Origin: Haemonchus contortus | Taxonomy: Eukaryota; Nematoda; Chromadorea; Rhabditida; Trichostrongylidae | Length of the DNA stretch: 64,000 nucleotides | Assembly: GCA_000469685.2 (NCBI GenBank) | Contig: LS997565.1 | Span: 45,909,810-45,973,809 of the forward strand | Direction: 5' to 3' | Shown here: positions 1 to 12,561 of the stretch, piece by piece | Numbering within the stretch: position 1 is the first letter of the stretch | Layout of the letters: each line of letters starts with the position of its first letter | Made by a program: the position numbers and the translations under genes | The notes under the pieces: generated by a model | What the model was told of the DNA's origin: nothing | Databases searched by the model: none | The model's input: only the letters and a program-made list of their open reading frames with translations

Positions 1-727
1 AAAGATCTACTGAACGGATTTTCAAAAGAAAAAACAGTTCGAAGAGAACAGGGCTCGAAAAGTGTACATTAACAGCACAAAGTTCGACAAAAAAACCAAA
101 TGGACTCAGCCTAATGATGCCATCTTTTTCGTTGTTTCAATTACTTTCAGTTCTCACGGAAAACTTGATTACGGTTTCAAAAAAATTAAATTTGAATTTG
201 AATTTATGTTTTTGAAACTTCTGGAGCCAAAATCACTAAAAAATGGATTATATCGGTCACAATGTTCATAAGCCACTAGATATAAATAATAAATAAATAA
301 AGAAAATGGTGATTGTATTATTTTTCTATTTATTTACTGATTATTATTATTACAAACTATTCAAAACTACCCTAATTTTGTGTCGTTACGTTCCGTTTTG
401 AACTATTTGCTGGTTCATCTCAATAAAGGCCTGATATCGGAATAGGATCCAGCATCTTATAATATTACCTATTACGTCATAAATCCCCTATCGGTTTATT
501 TATTTAATAGTATGTTTATGTTTATATTATTATTATATATTATTATTATTATTATATTTTGTTATATTTTGTTTATATTATTATTTTTTTATTTGTTTAT
601 ATTTATATTTATATGTTTATTATTAATCACTTCAGTCTCACTTTGTTTTTTTATATTTTTTATTTTATTTCAAATAAATCAAGAGTTTTTCAATTTCACT
701 CTTTCCGAACTATTTCAGTGAACTTAC
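1..727. other. AT-rich intronic or intergenic DNA
   Basis: This stretch lies downstream of the last glypican exon I can see (its splice donor is at 721-727, minus strand) and is probably an intron. Positions 500-680 are almost pure A+T, rich in TTA, TTAT and TTTAT tracts. The short open frames here are low-complexity Phe/Ile/Leu translations of AT-rich DNA. I find no glypican continuation (the region after the Asn-Pro motif), so the next exon should lie beyond the window. Confidence 0.5.
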
Positions 728-1578
728 CAAGGGATTCATTAATTGAAACATGATGACGAACATTTCCTCAAATAGCTGACCAGTAATTTGTGATACTTTG
801 GCATCGGAAAACGGTGAAGAGAAAGCCCGTAGTCGATTGAAGAACGTATCGAAAATCTGTAGATGAAATAGGCTGTATTGATTTTTTCGAGCTCATTCCC
901 CTTTGCTTTCATTCCCACGATCGATGATGGGTGATCGTGAGGGAAGAATGAGGGGGAGACCATCAAAGAGACAATAAACACCTGAGAATTGCTCTGATAG
1001 AATGCTCCATAAGTACGATCGAATAGTGTATCCAAGTGTTCATGACAGGCATTAAGTGAATTGTAGAAGAATGCTTAAAGGAATCGATAAATAGCATCGA
1101 TCAATTTGTCTCTGTTACAAAAAAAAAATCAATAGCCTACTTCTAAAACCGTTGAGATGTGAATTGATCATATGTCGTAGTACAAGGAGTTTATCTTCCA
1201 GTTGAGATTTGAAGTTCTTCTCCGAACTTTCGAGAATTTCATCTTCAATTTGCTTTGTACAACAGGCGTTTTTACCAGTGCAAATCTTCAAATCGGAAGC
1301 TAAAAAGATGCATATTTGAGAAATTACTTAAGAAGTTTCTTAATAAGCAAAAGATAGGGGTGACTATGGAAAACTTTTCGAAATTCTTATATAGATTGCT
1401 TTCTCGTACGTTTCGAAAAGTGGAAGAAATATTTTCTACATCAAGCTAATTGCAGCTGAATTTTTACGTCTTCAAGCTTAAGAACACCTTGTATGTCATC
1501 GGAAATGTTTGTTGCTATAGAAAAACAACGTCCTTGTGCAATCTGTCTTTTCACTCGCTCAAAGCAAGTAATCAACTT
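728..1578 (-). CDS. Glypican (heparan sulfate proteoglycan core protein), four internal exons, partial
   Basis: Glypicans are GPI-anchored heparan sulfate proteoglycan core proteins at the cell surface that modulate Wnt, BMP and other ligands. Minus-strand exons read 1578-1488, 1299-1141, 1073-982 and 856-728, and the phases agree at every junction. The first carries a Cys followed by ERVKRQIAQGRC and a DDIQ end. The second has KICTGKNACCTKQIEDEI, the conserved Cys-Cys-Thr block of the mature N-terminus. The third has LNACHEHLDTLFDRTYGAFY, matching the glypican F-x-x-TYG-x-x-Y motif. The fourth has FDTFFNRLR and ends FEEMF...FQLMNP, the family's 'MFxLxNP' motif. The signal-peptide exon upstream and the rest of the Cys-rich domain, the Ser-Gly sites and GPI signal downstream are not in the window. 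The boundary at 1578 rests on a weak TTTGAG acceptor. Worms have two glypicans (GPN-1 and LON-2 types) and I cannot say which this is. Confidence 0.82.
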
Positions 1579-4500
1579 CTCAAATAGAAACGCAAAATCA
1601 AAAATTCTAAGATAGGCAACTAAACTGTTGCCTACACTCCCTATGGATCGTAAATAATCTGCTATTTGATTGTTGGACAATTGCCAAGGACCGATACTAC
1701 CAGTGATATGGGAATTGGGATGCCGACAAAATCATCCGTAACAGATGCACTTCATCACGGGATCGAGTTTCGGATACTGTAGGACAAGAGGGGAGAACAC
1801 GCAACCACAAAAATACTGTAAATTATATTTGTTTTACTAAAAACAGTCCTCTACTCCCATTTTACCAGCACGTTCACAGCATCAAAGCCTCGTTGCCGAC
1901 CGTCTCGTTGTGTTTTTGTGACGCATATGGGAGCCGACTAACACACAATACTGGCTAACATTCCCCCACAGGGATCTAATTAGTATTAATTACAACATAG
2001 TTACAAGGCAAGTTGCATATAGATTACCTGTTTAGGTAAGCAACCCATAAAAAATTAAAAATCAACGAAAAAAACCGACCAGCGCCTTTTTTTAAAAGCG
2101 TAGAATAGTCATAGTGAGACTTCTTTAACATCTCACATGACGTTGAAAGACAGACGGCAGGGAATAGCAAGTAGATGAGCCATGAAAACGGTCTCATCCT
2201 CATCTTCGATACCGATGTCGTTGGGCACTTACTATCTCTGACAGTGATGGCGTAAGCACGAGGAGGCGGAGCTGAGGGACGAGGCGGGGTCAGATAAATG
2301 GCGGCAGCGGTGCCTATGGCCAGGTCGTCACGACTGAAACACCTCAGACCAGGTACTAACGCTAACTGTTACCAGCTACCGATAAAATTAATTAAGATGG
2401 ACGAGTTATCAGGGTTATGGGAACGTGCCTGATGAATTTGGACGTATTGATCGGCTAATGGAATCAGATCAAGTTGGTGGTCCCAGACATACCAGAATTT
2501 TGTGAATTCTACTAATGATCAATGAAATCCGTGTCCGTGGACGAATCCGAACCTCTCCAGTATATCCATACCCTCAACTGGAAGTCGTTGAGGTTCTCGG
2601 ATTGGGATGATGATGATCTGTGCCAGTCTCCAGCTTAGTTGTTCAATGAGTCGATGATTTTACTTACTTCTTTGACTCGTTTCCCTCCCTCTGCGGAGGA
2701 GAACTAGCTAGACTAGGGGGAAGCACTGTTAGGCGAGCCTCCTAGTCGAAAGGCGTCTAAGAAGGCCTGAAATTTCAGAGAAGCTGTTTCTACTTCTGGG
2801 AAAAAAGATGAGGTGGGTGGGCTCTGGAATGTGCCACGAACATGATTTTTTGACCTGCTAGACACTCTGAGTGATAGAGTGGGTCATTGCCCTGCATTTT
2901 GCAGAATGATTCATCGAGAAAATATTCCTAGACCGTTGTCCGTCAGTGGAAGGTCTGTGGGCTATGTACGCACAGGTCGAGAATTGTGGCGAACTCGCCG
3001 AGATTTACAACCTCGTTCCAGCGACCGTAATATCTCCCTGCGCTCAGTTGCCGGTACACTCGTTAATTACGAGATATTGAAGTGCCAGTTCGGTGTAATG
3101 AGAAGTTCGCGATTCAAAAAATTCAAATGTTCAAAGGACATGGTTTAAAACTATCTCGCAAACTTACTGGGCTGAGAGGATTGGCAAACGTTTCGACGTC
3201 CTCCTCCTCCACAGAGCCTGACTAGTCAAAGGACAAAGGGAACTGCCCCTTCCAGACTTGGAATAAGATCGGACATACAATTTTTTCGGAAACGGCGTAG
3301 CTGATAGACATATTCGTTATACGAATTCATTAAATACATTCACCCCTTCACTCTCCGAGTACTTTTGCAACATTGACATAGTACCTCGGCATAACTATGC
3401 AATTCCAAAATCTACTCGAATACATGGCGTCACTACGATAAATGATAACTCTATCAATTCACCATGTTCCAACAAACCTACATTCCGCTCCATTGCGTAG
3501 TACCAGGTCTACCTGAGAGAACGAAAATGTGTATATGAACATTGTCTGGCCACCTTAGCCCTTGTATAGGCCAAGTAAGCATCGAAATAACTCAAAAACT
3601 AGAAATCGAAGGCGAAGTCTTGGCTCATTCCTAAGGGACTAATCGATTTCAGACCACTCTCAAACTTTACCCTCCGTATGCTCATGATTGGATATTCCGG
3701 AGCAGAATTCAAGAAGTAGGTGATTTCCGAAAAACCTCTGACTTGTGGATACCGTAGGCCTCAATCAAGTCAGCTTGACAGGTCCAGTGAGCTTTGGTAA
3801 TTATTTGAACTCATTTTGGATTTACCCAGAAGTTCTTACTAAAAACTGTCAGTTCCTCGCCGGAAAACTGACAGAGGCCTATAAAAAATCCCCAGAACCA
3901 AATACTTCCACAGAAAAAAATCCTACGGTGTACAGTTTGCTTTGGACGACCCGACCATTGACACCGCACACATCTCGGATCGAACAAATATCGTCACGGC
4001 ACATTGACAGCTTCGCCCGAGATCTGCTATGTGATTCCGTCGGCATAGCGAAGCACTTGGCTCAGAGCTGAGCTGAACGTCAATGCACTGACCTTTGAGT
4101 GCCTCATTATCACCCCTTGTCAGTAATCCCGACCAAAAGCAAAAGCCGCTTGACGACTATTTGTCACTCGTTATGAGTTGACGACCATGGGAACGTTGCT
4201 CAGCCGTGCCCAGGCTGGCGGGAATTTCACCTGGGGATAAGTAGTGTGCAGTCTACGGACCACCACCGATCAGCTGGGCATAGTCAAGGCAGGAGCATGG
4301 CAACGATGAGGAGTTCCCAGGAATTTCAGGAATGAAGTGAACGAGCTGTCAGACAGTCAATGATGCCTATAACCTCAAACTACGAAAGTAAGTGATTAGG
4401 GAAAACAAGTGATATTAGGACCAGTAAGTGATAATTAGGAGTACATGTGAAAGTAACTATGCCTCACACATATAGCCCCTAGGAATTCCTTCCTACAAAT

Positions 4501-6364
4501 TCACCTTCTAGAAAACTCTACACGTGCCCGGACAGCTTAGAAGGTCATTTTCGGGCTAAAATGACAAACGATACTTAGAATATCTCAACATACCTTCATA
4601 TATAGAGCTATTATAAGAAGTATCTCCTGTCAAACGTAAATAACAACATTTTCAAACAGACAGCGAAAAGCACCGGATATCAATCGAGAAAGGTCTACGC
4701 AGAAAGCTTCAACGAGCATGAAAAGAAGACGAGTCTTCAAGGTTCCGGGTATGTCCACGGTACTTTTTGGAGACTACGAAGTTTACAGCGGAAGAAATGG
4801 TCCGTTTAGAGGAAATGATCCTTTTCGGGCAGAAGTATTTCTGCCACACCCGCCCAGCCTATTTTTAAGATGGAAAGACTTTTCCCAAGGGGACTCACGA
4901 GAGGATACTCTGATTAAGTAGTTGGCCTTAATCACTTTTGGAAATCGTCGAGCACTTGACCTTACTTGATAACAATGTTTTCATTTACCCAAAAGATCGT
5001 CATAAACATTCAATCTATCACTAACTACCTCTTCAGACTTATCAGAGTGCAAAAGCTCATTACTCGCATCTATAAAAACTCACAGGCCCTTGTGGGTTCC
5101 ACTCTGAGTCAAGCAGGCTTCCACACATCCCCGTTTCTGAAATGGACCAGTATGTGTGGCGTACGGGATTTTTTGAGCACCTGATGAATTGCCATTTTGT
5201 TTTTTCATACATAAATTCAGTATAAAATTCGTTTTGCTTTGGCGATCTCTCCCATGATCCCTTGGAGTGGGAGCGACACATCTACCCCTTCGCCAATAGC
5301 CCTTTTATGGCAGTTTTTTTCTATTCTCTACCCGATTCAGCAATTGCTGTCTACAAGGCAGTCTGAAGGTTTGTAGATGTGTTGCCGTCGATTCGGTGTG
5401 TCATACACTCAGCAACATGAACCTTGCAAAGGTTACGCCAATATGAGCGAACGGCAATGATGAAAATCGAAATGTTAACATAATATCGGCCCAAGTGACT
5501 CATAGGTGATCGTGCTTTTTGGCAAAAATTCGGTTTTTTCAAATATGAAAAGGGAAAAATAAATATTTTGACGTTGAATCATTCACATTCATATCAGCCG
5601 TGGTCGGATTTATTCAGCATCATTTACTGCTTTGTATACTAATTTCAGTAGCCTTTCCCAGTAAACAGTGGTCCACGTTGAAAAGAAGTGATAAACGTCT
5701 TTCTTTCGATTTCTACCCGACCTCAAACCACAATTATGACATGGCGATTGCTCGAATAGTATCATTATTGGTTGCTTGAGGATACTGTAGCCGTATAAGT
5801 GCTACTGAAGAGGCTAAAACCACTAAATCAACTAGCACCCACTTCCTCCTGTGAGGCTGAATTTCCTGGTCCAGCTCTATGAGGACCTCTGAATGCAAGT
5901 AGGACTTGTAGGAGGTGGAAATCATAAGGGAAGTAATTTTTGGTGGTAGATAAAGATAGTGCGGTAACACAAAACTTGATGATCACCCGATTCAGGTTGG
6001 CTTTCTTTTCAAATCTGATTATTGTTTGCTTACTTCCTATGGTAATTTTATTCCATTTTTAGTTATTAATCGGAATAACCTCGTGATATCGTTAAAAACA
6101 AGATGATTTCACAAAATGCCTGCTCTGGATGCCACAGGCCCTCGAGATCCATTCGGTATTTTAAGCCTACACTCAGACTAATTGCGAGCGTTGACGACCG
6201 ATATCGTCATTGTTTCCTATCAAGTTTTTGGACAATTATTAAAAGCGATAGGTTCCACTAACGAAGCTTCAAAGCCGTCTTACATCCAGTTTAAACCCCT
6301 TAACCTCAAACTTCAAACCTCTTAACCTTCCTATCAGAAAATAAGTCTTACTGTAAAGGGCCAC
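1579..6364. other. Gene-poor stretch, no recognisable gene
   Basis: About 4.8 kb with only short unsupported open frames. The 5' exon(s) of the glypican gene, including its signal peptide, should lie here or further right, but I could not find a convincing one. A GC-rich patch at about 2240-2340 is compositionally unlike its surroundings. I see no tRNA, no family-level protein similarity and no intact element. Confidence 0.4.
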
Positions 6365-6369
6365 GCTCT

Positions 6370-6662
6370 CTAGTGGCAGGTGCCCACTATGTGCATGGTA
6401 CGGAGATGGAATCCCGAGGGAATACTCAGTGGAGCTACCATTTGAACATAAGTAGGAGTTCGAATCCCGGATCGATACTCACCCAGGCTAACGGAGCCTT
6501 CCATGCCCCTGATCTCAATTGGTTGGCTTGTCCATCAGCTAGCCACTTCAGGTCACTGTATACGCTGCCGAACTTGCACTATGATTCTGAACGGGAGTCA
6601 AGTGCAGTGGCACATTCCAATAAAGGGTTGATTAACCCTAACGAGTTAAACCTTTATAGGGT
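6370..6662 (+). repeat. tRNA-derived SINE copy, degenerate (SINE family 1)
   Basis: This shares with the best copy at 34387 a B-box-like GAGTTCGAATCCCGGATCGAT, the 'gcc(a)accaagccttccat' region, a 'tggccac...ggtcactgtat' block, 'gattctgaa-ggaagtc-agtgc', and the end 'gattaac-c-aa--a--ttt'. Sequence is heavily diverged, with an insertion between the A-box side and the B box. Short open frames across it are not genes. Confidence 0.6.
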
Positions 6663-6664
6663 AT

Positions 6665-9600
6665 ATTAGGGAAAATGACGCCGATACCACATTTGTAGTC
6701 TAGGAATGCCCACACAACCCCACAAGCATCGACCTGAGTCAATTCAATTCTTTATGACAGTATTTCAGTTCTAGCTTTTACACTGTCTGACCTCACGAGT
6801 CACTGTGCAGGAGAATCATGCAATAGTTAATACAACTCATGAAAGTTGAGTTAGTGAACATATCCCGGAATGGGATTGATTAACTCAAAAAAGTTTACAA
6901 TCTATGGCTTCTGCTGTGATTACCTCGAAAGGCCTTTCCCAGAGCAGTGGGTCTGGGCAAAAATCCCGTAGTGGTTTCCGACAAGTCAAACACTTCATCT
7001 GACCTTAGCAGATCCGACTGGATGTTTACGAGTAATCCTGTTGAGTTAATCATGCATGACCTCATTGCCGACCGACAAAGGCGGCTTGGTCCTTGTATCG
7101 TCGCGTGCGATAAAGAACAATCAACCAGAATCAGTAGGTTTTACGACGACGTTCACTGACATGCGGTGACAGAAGTCGCACTTCGTCGGTCAGATAGCGC
7201 GTGTTCTGTTTCTGACCTTATCAACAACAATTAAGGGGCATCATGCTTCATAGGGCACATCTTCGGCCAGCATTCGAGGTACCAAACACTAGAAGGGCTG
7301 TTTGATCAGGCTAATTTTTAGCAGGTAATTAATGCAGAACATTTTCAAGACCTACCCAATCAGAGTATATGACCACAAATCGGAGGAAGGCCAAGATATC
7401 GGCTCCAGTTGATGGTTATGAGATCCGCTACAACGCTGTTTACAACCGTTCATAACCACCAGAGCATTTGGACTAGTTCATGACTGAATAAATGAAGAGG
7501 TTGGCTTAAGAAAAATTCCCTTCTCTTCCCTTGGATTTATGGTCCCGGAAAAAATCAACCCCAATATAAGCCACGCTTGAATAGCATGAACTGAGTTAGT
7601 TTCCATGAGCAGCATGTTAGGACCTTCGTGATTGTACTCACAGCAGCGATCAAGGTGGATAAACCGGAAAATTGATTTGTAGGGTTAGGAAACCTACACC
7701 TTCAATGTGAACGAATGGTTCAGCTTGCTAAGTTAAGTGCTTTTCTGTATCCAATGCATAGAGCCGCAGAAACAGACAAGCCCAGAATCCGAAAAAGCTT
7801 AAGGCCTGTGATGCTAACTTCCCCTTCCCTCACCCCCGCATTCGGCTCCCACTTACAATCGAATTCAATTAGTATGTGGCATGTCCAATCACTTTTGGAG
7901 GATAGCATTTCTGACTTCCCAGATAAGTTTGGTATGAATTTCCCAATCCCAGAGGGATGGTAGGCTTCCTTAGCGTGAGCATGTATTAGACAAGGAATCG
8001 ATCCCCTGACCTCACTCGCCCTCTCACCTCCTCCCCTTAAGTTGGCTAAGAAAAAAAAACAAAAAATGCTTTCTTGAAAAACTAATTTCTCGGTTGACAC
8101 TACAATAATAATTGAGCAGTCGCTACCAGAGCTGATGGGTAAAGCGGGCTACACCACTGTCTACTTGTTACTCGTTCGATAGCCCTCGAATTGTTCGAAT
8201 CGGTCGAGTTGAGTGCCTAACAGAGCGCCAAAGATTCCTTAAGTGCGCCCCGGCAACAATAGTCGTAAGTGACTAATGAGTGCTACGCATCTATTGTTTG
8301 CCCTTATGCTTTTGTCTGGATCGATGTCAAGCATCATAAAGCTTCTCATACGATTCCGCCCTCGAAAAGATCTTATTTACGAGGATATCTGATTCATGAT
8401 CATTTGTTATCACCTAATATCTTCAACTAGCATCCGAAACCGTCCATGACTTAGATTTTCATCTTTTATCTCAGAGACTTTTATCTCCGTGTTTCAACTG
8501 GGGGACAAGTAATAAAAGTCAGCCTGTATATACAATTGAATCTGTAGTTGAAAAGGGGGGATCCAGTACCTAAAGCCGCTTAGATTAACAAATAAATCAG
8601 TTAGATGAAGTTACATTTCAGTATGATTAGCTGTAACCTACGAAAAAGAGATTGTAAAAACAGAAAGCGTCTCAACGGTCTTCAGAAGAACATTATTCAT
8701 TAGCTTCACCTGGATCCCATAGGGTTCTCAGTGTTTGGGGTTCTTTTGAGGCCAACCGCAGATTATCATCGAGTACTGATGATATTATGATGTCGTGACA
8801 TAAGTAAGTGTACTTACAACTGTTAGTAACCCATCTGTGGCGTCTCAATGGTATAACAACTTCCGGGTATGATGTGAAACAGCCTGTGTTATTGAAATCC
8901 GTCTATTTACGCCTTTTCGCGCCTGTCGTCAATCTTCTTGGTTCTCACTGTCGGGTCTTGTCAGCATGCCTGGGGTGGTAAATCTCAAAACCACGGCCCG
9001 CTTCTGCGCTTGTGCTACGGATTAGAGAGATCACATGTGAGACAGGCAAGGGTCGAGAGCTCTGTAATTCTACACCGACCCCAAGTGCTCGACGAATAGA
9101 AAGGGATGAAGTGCTGTCTAGAGCAATTCTAATATTTTTCGGTTCATCGAAGAAAGGTCATACTGGCCGGCACTTTGAGACACGGACAAAGTTGAGTAAA
9201 AAATAACTGAAAAGAGGTTCTCTCCTGGGCTAACAACAGTCATTTGCCCCATAATTTGTTCGAGTATTCAGTTAAGGGTTCGGTGTAGGCCATCGGGCAA
9301 TCCTCCCACAGATTTCATCTAAAGCCTCTCTTTATGCTGATTGGACATTTCTGAAAAACTTGGCCCTAATTCTAGTGGATCGCCAGCATAGCAGAACTTT
9401 AGGCAAGATTCTTCAGAGTTCCAAAACAACAGCTATTCGAAAGGAAGGTTCCCTGGGTGATTTCCAGGCATTTGTGAGCCCATAAGCAGCACCTATGCTC
9501 AAGAAAAGTAGAAAGAAAATGTCATAATTGCGGAATATATCTACCTTCGTATTGCTTGTTTGAAAGCAACCAAATGGTACGGTTTTTTGAGCCCCGGTAC

Positions 9601-10000
9601 ATATCGAAACCCCTTCTTACTATCTTACAGTTCACGATAATTTTGAGGGCCCCTCTCCATTCAAGAAGCGGAAGTATAGGTTGGGAGTAGTTCACTGGTA
9701 GTGAAGAAAGCCAAAAAATTTGTCAATTCGAGAAAAACAAGGCTCCTCAGAAGTAGGGAAAATGAAGGTTGGAGGAGATTATCATGGCGGGAATAACATG
9801 GAAGGGGTACCTGGACGAGATTTCAGTTGTTGCAGTTGCACAAAGAGCCGACTACATCAATCCAAAATGTACAAAACTGCCTTTCACTGTCGCTTGGGAC
9901 ATGACAAGTTGTTTGAACTTCCTACATGGGTTATCTTGTGAACGGTGCATCCTCTACAATGCGGGTGAAACTCGTCCACGCATACAAACGGGCCAATCTT
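6665..10000. other. Gene-poor stretch, no recognisable gene
   Basis: About 3.3 kb of unique-looking or very old repeat DNA. The longest open frame (126 codons, minus, 7720-8100) has no recognisable domain, signal peptide or splice-supported extension. I see nothing else that I can support. Confidence 0.4.
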
Positions 10001-10009
10001 TAACCTTCA

Positions 10010-10140
10010 TAGCTCCCTAACCAGGCCAATTTCCAACCTGACAGCCCCAGCTATGGTATACGAGGGGGTCTTGAACACATCCTATGGGGGGGGGGGATCT
10101 CAGAAACCATTCTTATCGTGAACTGTGCCTTTAATCAGTT
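10010..10140 (+). repeat. Dispersed repeat family 2, copy 1
   Basis: It contains 'tggtata-gaggggg', a poly-G run (about 10086-10096), 'gatctc-gaaaccatt' and 'tcgtgaac-gtgccttta'. The same ordered blocks recur at 11630-11745 on this strand. The end block recurs again at about 27115-27150 on the other strand. It looks like an old non-coding dispersed repeat. No open frame or terminal repeat could be defined. Confidence 0.45.
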
Positions 10141-10929
10141 GTTCCGGGCGTGGCGCACATAAGGAAAACAAGGCCACCTTTTTCCAAAGCCATAGCTATG
10201 TGTTTCTCAACTTCATTCGGATCCGTGAATGAACAATCCGTTCAATATCAAATTTGGATGGACCAAAATATTTTTTCAAATTCGCTGTGACGAAAAAAAA
10301 AATAGAAAAAAGTTTTCATTCATAAAGCAGTTGTTTAAATCGTATAAATTGTCGTGTAATACAAGTTGTAAGATCACAAGTTATAAGGCGTTTAGACAGA
10401 TACTAATTCAATAACTCTTTTAAATGTTGTATCACAGTAGTACGATGAGAACCGAACGAATTTCGATTATCATAGCATAACACGTTCGAAATGTGAGTGT
10501 TAGGGACCAAAAGACATTTCTAAGTATTAGAAAGCTAAACATGGTAAACAGCTTCTCTACTACAAATTAAACCAACAATTTTGTTAAATGAATTAACATA
10601 ATCACAAGCAAATGGAATGAACTAGGAGAAAGCGGTTGAGAGAATTCTGAGATGTAAAAATAAAAAATATAGATGCTTGGGACAAATTTGGGATGAATTA
10701 TAATACATAGTAGCGTTTATGAGCACAGGAAGGAGCAATCCAGTATGCGTTGTGAGTCTCCCGTTTGAAAAGGTATAGCTGATAGTGTGGAAAGCACTAG
10801 TGCGTAGAACCGACCTGAGTCAACTCGTTCACCCTGAAACACGATTTATCGGGGACATCAAATATTTTTCGCATTATTTTCGATGATTTGAAGGGCAAAA
10901 AAGTCTTTGAGCATTAATCAATTTTGCCT

Positions 10930-11175
10930 GAGTGATGCGGTCCCACATTCGATTGATTTCCATTAAAAATCGTAGTGGTGTTTTGAATGTGTATGTAACC
11001 CATTCAATGTCTCGCCGTGGCCAACCGATGTACAAGTCAGTGCATTTATCCTCCCGAACAAGTCTGGCACCAATTAGCCTACCCCGGGGGATGGAAAATT
11101 TGGTTGGCATAGGCGGATTAAGATTCGGGATTTGAACCTCTGACCATGCATGTGAAATAATAAACCGTCGCTTGT
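10930..11175 (-). repeat. tRNA-derived SINE copy (SINE family 1)
   Basis: On the minus strand it reads in family order: the B-box side ('gaggttcaaatcccgaatc', with substitutions), 'ccaaccaaattttccatccc', 'gg-accagacttgttcgggaggataaa', 'gcactgacttgtacatcgg', then the 'ggccac' region. The order and spacing match the copy at 34387. Open frames reading through it on both strands are artefacts of the repeat. Confidence 0.65.
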
Positions 11176-11599
11176 CACTACTTCATGTAAGTCCTTTAGG
11201 GGGACGGAACATTCACCCAGAACTGAATGGACGCGGCAAATGGCTCGGCGAGATTCGTATTGTTTAAAGGCACCATTCACAAAAAAGTTAGGGTACCATT
11301 TTTTGACGGGAGTTCATAGAACTACTCTAGAATAAAGCGATAACAACGAAAAAAGCGCAGAAAACGATGAACAAAAAGAAATAGAAAGGGTCAAAAAAGA
11401 GCTGGAAAGGGGGGTTGGACGAGTTTCACATTGGAAGAACGGCGTTTAAGGGAGTGTTCGGGCGAGTGCAGTTATGCGACGCAATGTCTGCAATAGCAGA
11501 CAACACACCTAAGCAGACAACTTCGAACAATGCGAAAATGATGAACGGCAATTAGATTTCGTAGTCAGCCTAGCGAGGGGCGGAGGCCTCCCGTCCCTC

Positions 11600-11745
11600 A
11601 ATGTTCCTGCCCTTATTGTGCCCTATCCAGACCGTTTTCCGACCTCATTCCTGCACAAATGGTATAAGAGGGGGCGTCGAATTCAAACCATGTACAGATC
11701 TCCGAAACCATTTTTTTCGTGAACAGTGCCTTTAAGACGACTTTG
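11600..11745 (+). repeat. Dispersed repeat family 2, copy 2
   Basis: It shares with 10010-10140 the ordered blocks 'atggtata-gagggg', 'agatctc-gaaaccat', 'tcgtgaac-gtgccttta'. A further partial block 'aaaggcaccattcac' on the opposite strand lies at about 11257-11282. Confidence 0.45.
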
Positions 11746-11944
11746 GCACCTATCAATGGATGGGGCGCAAGCTAGAAGTAGGTACATTACTATGGTCAGG
11801 CGGTCGTACTAATCAACTGTACTTCGAGTTTGGGTCCCAAGGGTAAGCGCTAAAACCGTTAAAATCGCCACGACTTTCGTCGTGCGATTTGCCGCGTCCA
11901 TCCAGTTCTGGGTGAATGTACCCATACCCAGTCCTTTACGGTGA

Positions 11945-12105
11945 ATTAGCATCATGATGTATGAAGTAACTGGACGTAGGCGGAGTGGTAAAGGGCGCAC
12001 CATCACACACTCACTGTGCGGAATCGAATCTCAGAACGATACCATCCTTTCAAGGCTGCTGAGTTGGTTCCGGATTTGTCTAGGAGGATAAAAACACTAA
12101 GTTCT
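11945..12105 (+). repeat. tRNA-derived SINE copy, 5' part only (SINE family 1)
   Basis: It starts with an A-box-like 'ggcggagtggtaaagggcgcac' and has the B-box-like 'ggaatcgaatctcagaacgat'. Then come 'ttggttccggatttgtctaggaggataaaa' and 'cactaag'. The 3' half of the family is missing. Confidence 0.55.
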
Positions 12106-12561
12106 ACTACACCGATTTCCAACAAGAATGAAGAAGGTAAAGGAAGCAGGGGTTAATCATTTTGCTAACGCCGTAAATATGCTATATCACGCGTGGGACA
12201 ATTTACAGCCACAACTTGAATGAATTTCCTCGAACTGCGACATTTCATAAGACCCGTTCACCAAAATTTACAATAGCAATGCTGAGGTTAGTTACAGCAC
12301 TTGGCACTTTCCAGATATTTATCCAAAAATTTCATCCAATCGAAACTTCTCAACTCTTAGGAGCCCATCTGATTTAATGAAGTTTCCCGACCTTCAGCGA
12401 CAAAGAGACAACTTCGTTTTCGAATCAGTTATTAATGCAGGTGTTATGTACCACGATTCCCAGCTCGGGACCACCAGAAAAAGCTTTCGACACAGGTCCA
12501 TGAGTAAGTTTGATATCTTCGGAGACTAAACTGTAGTGATATTCAGTGATGGAAAAAAAAC
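12106..12561. other. 3' flank of the CDC50 gene
   Basis: No gene is seen here. The region lies immediately downstream of the minus-strand CDC50/TMEM30 stop codon and probably holds its 3' UTR. Confidence 0.4.

Noticed and set aside
7720..8100. 126-codon minus-strand frame in the gene-poor left part
   Set aside because: No domain, signal peptide or membrane pattern, and it lies in repeat-like DNA.
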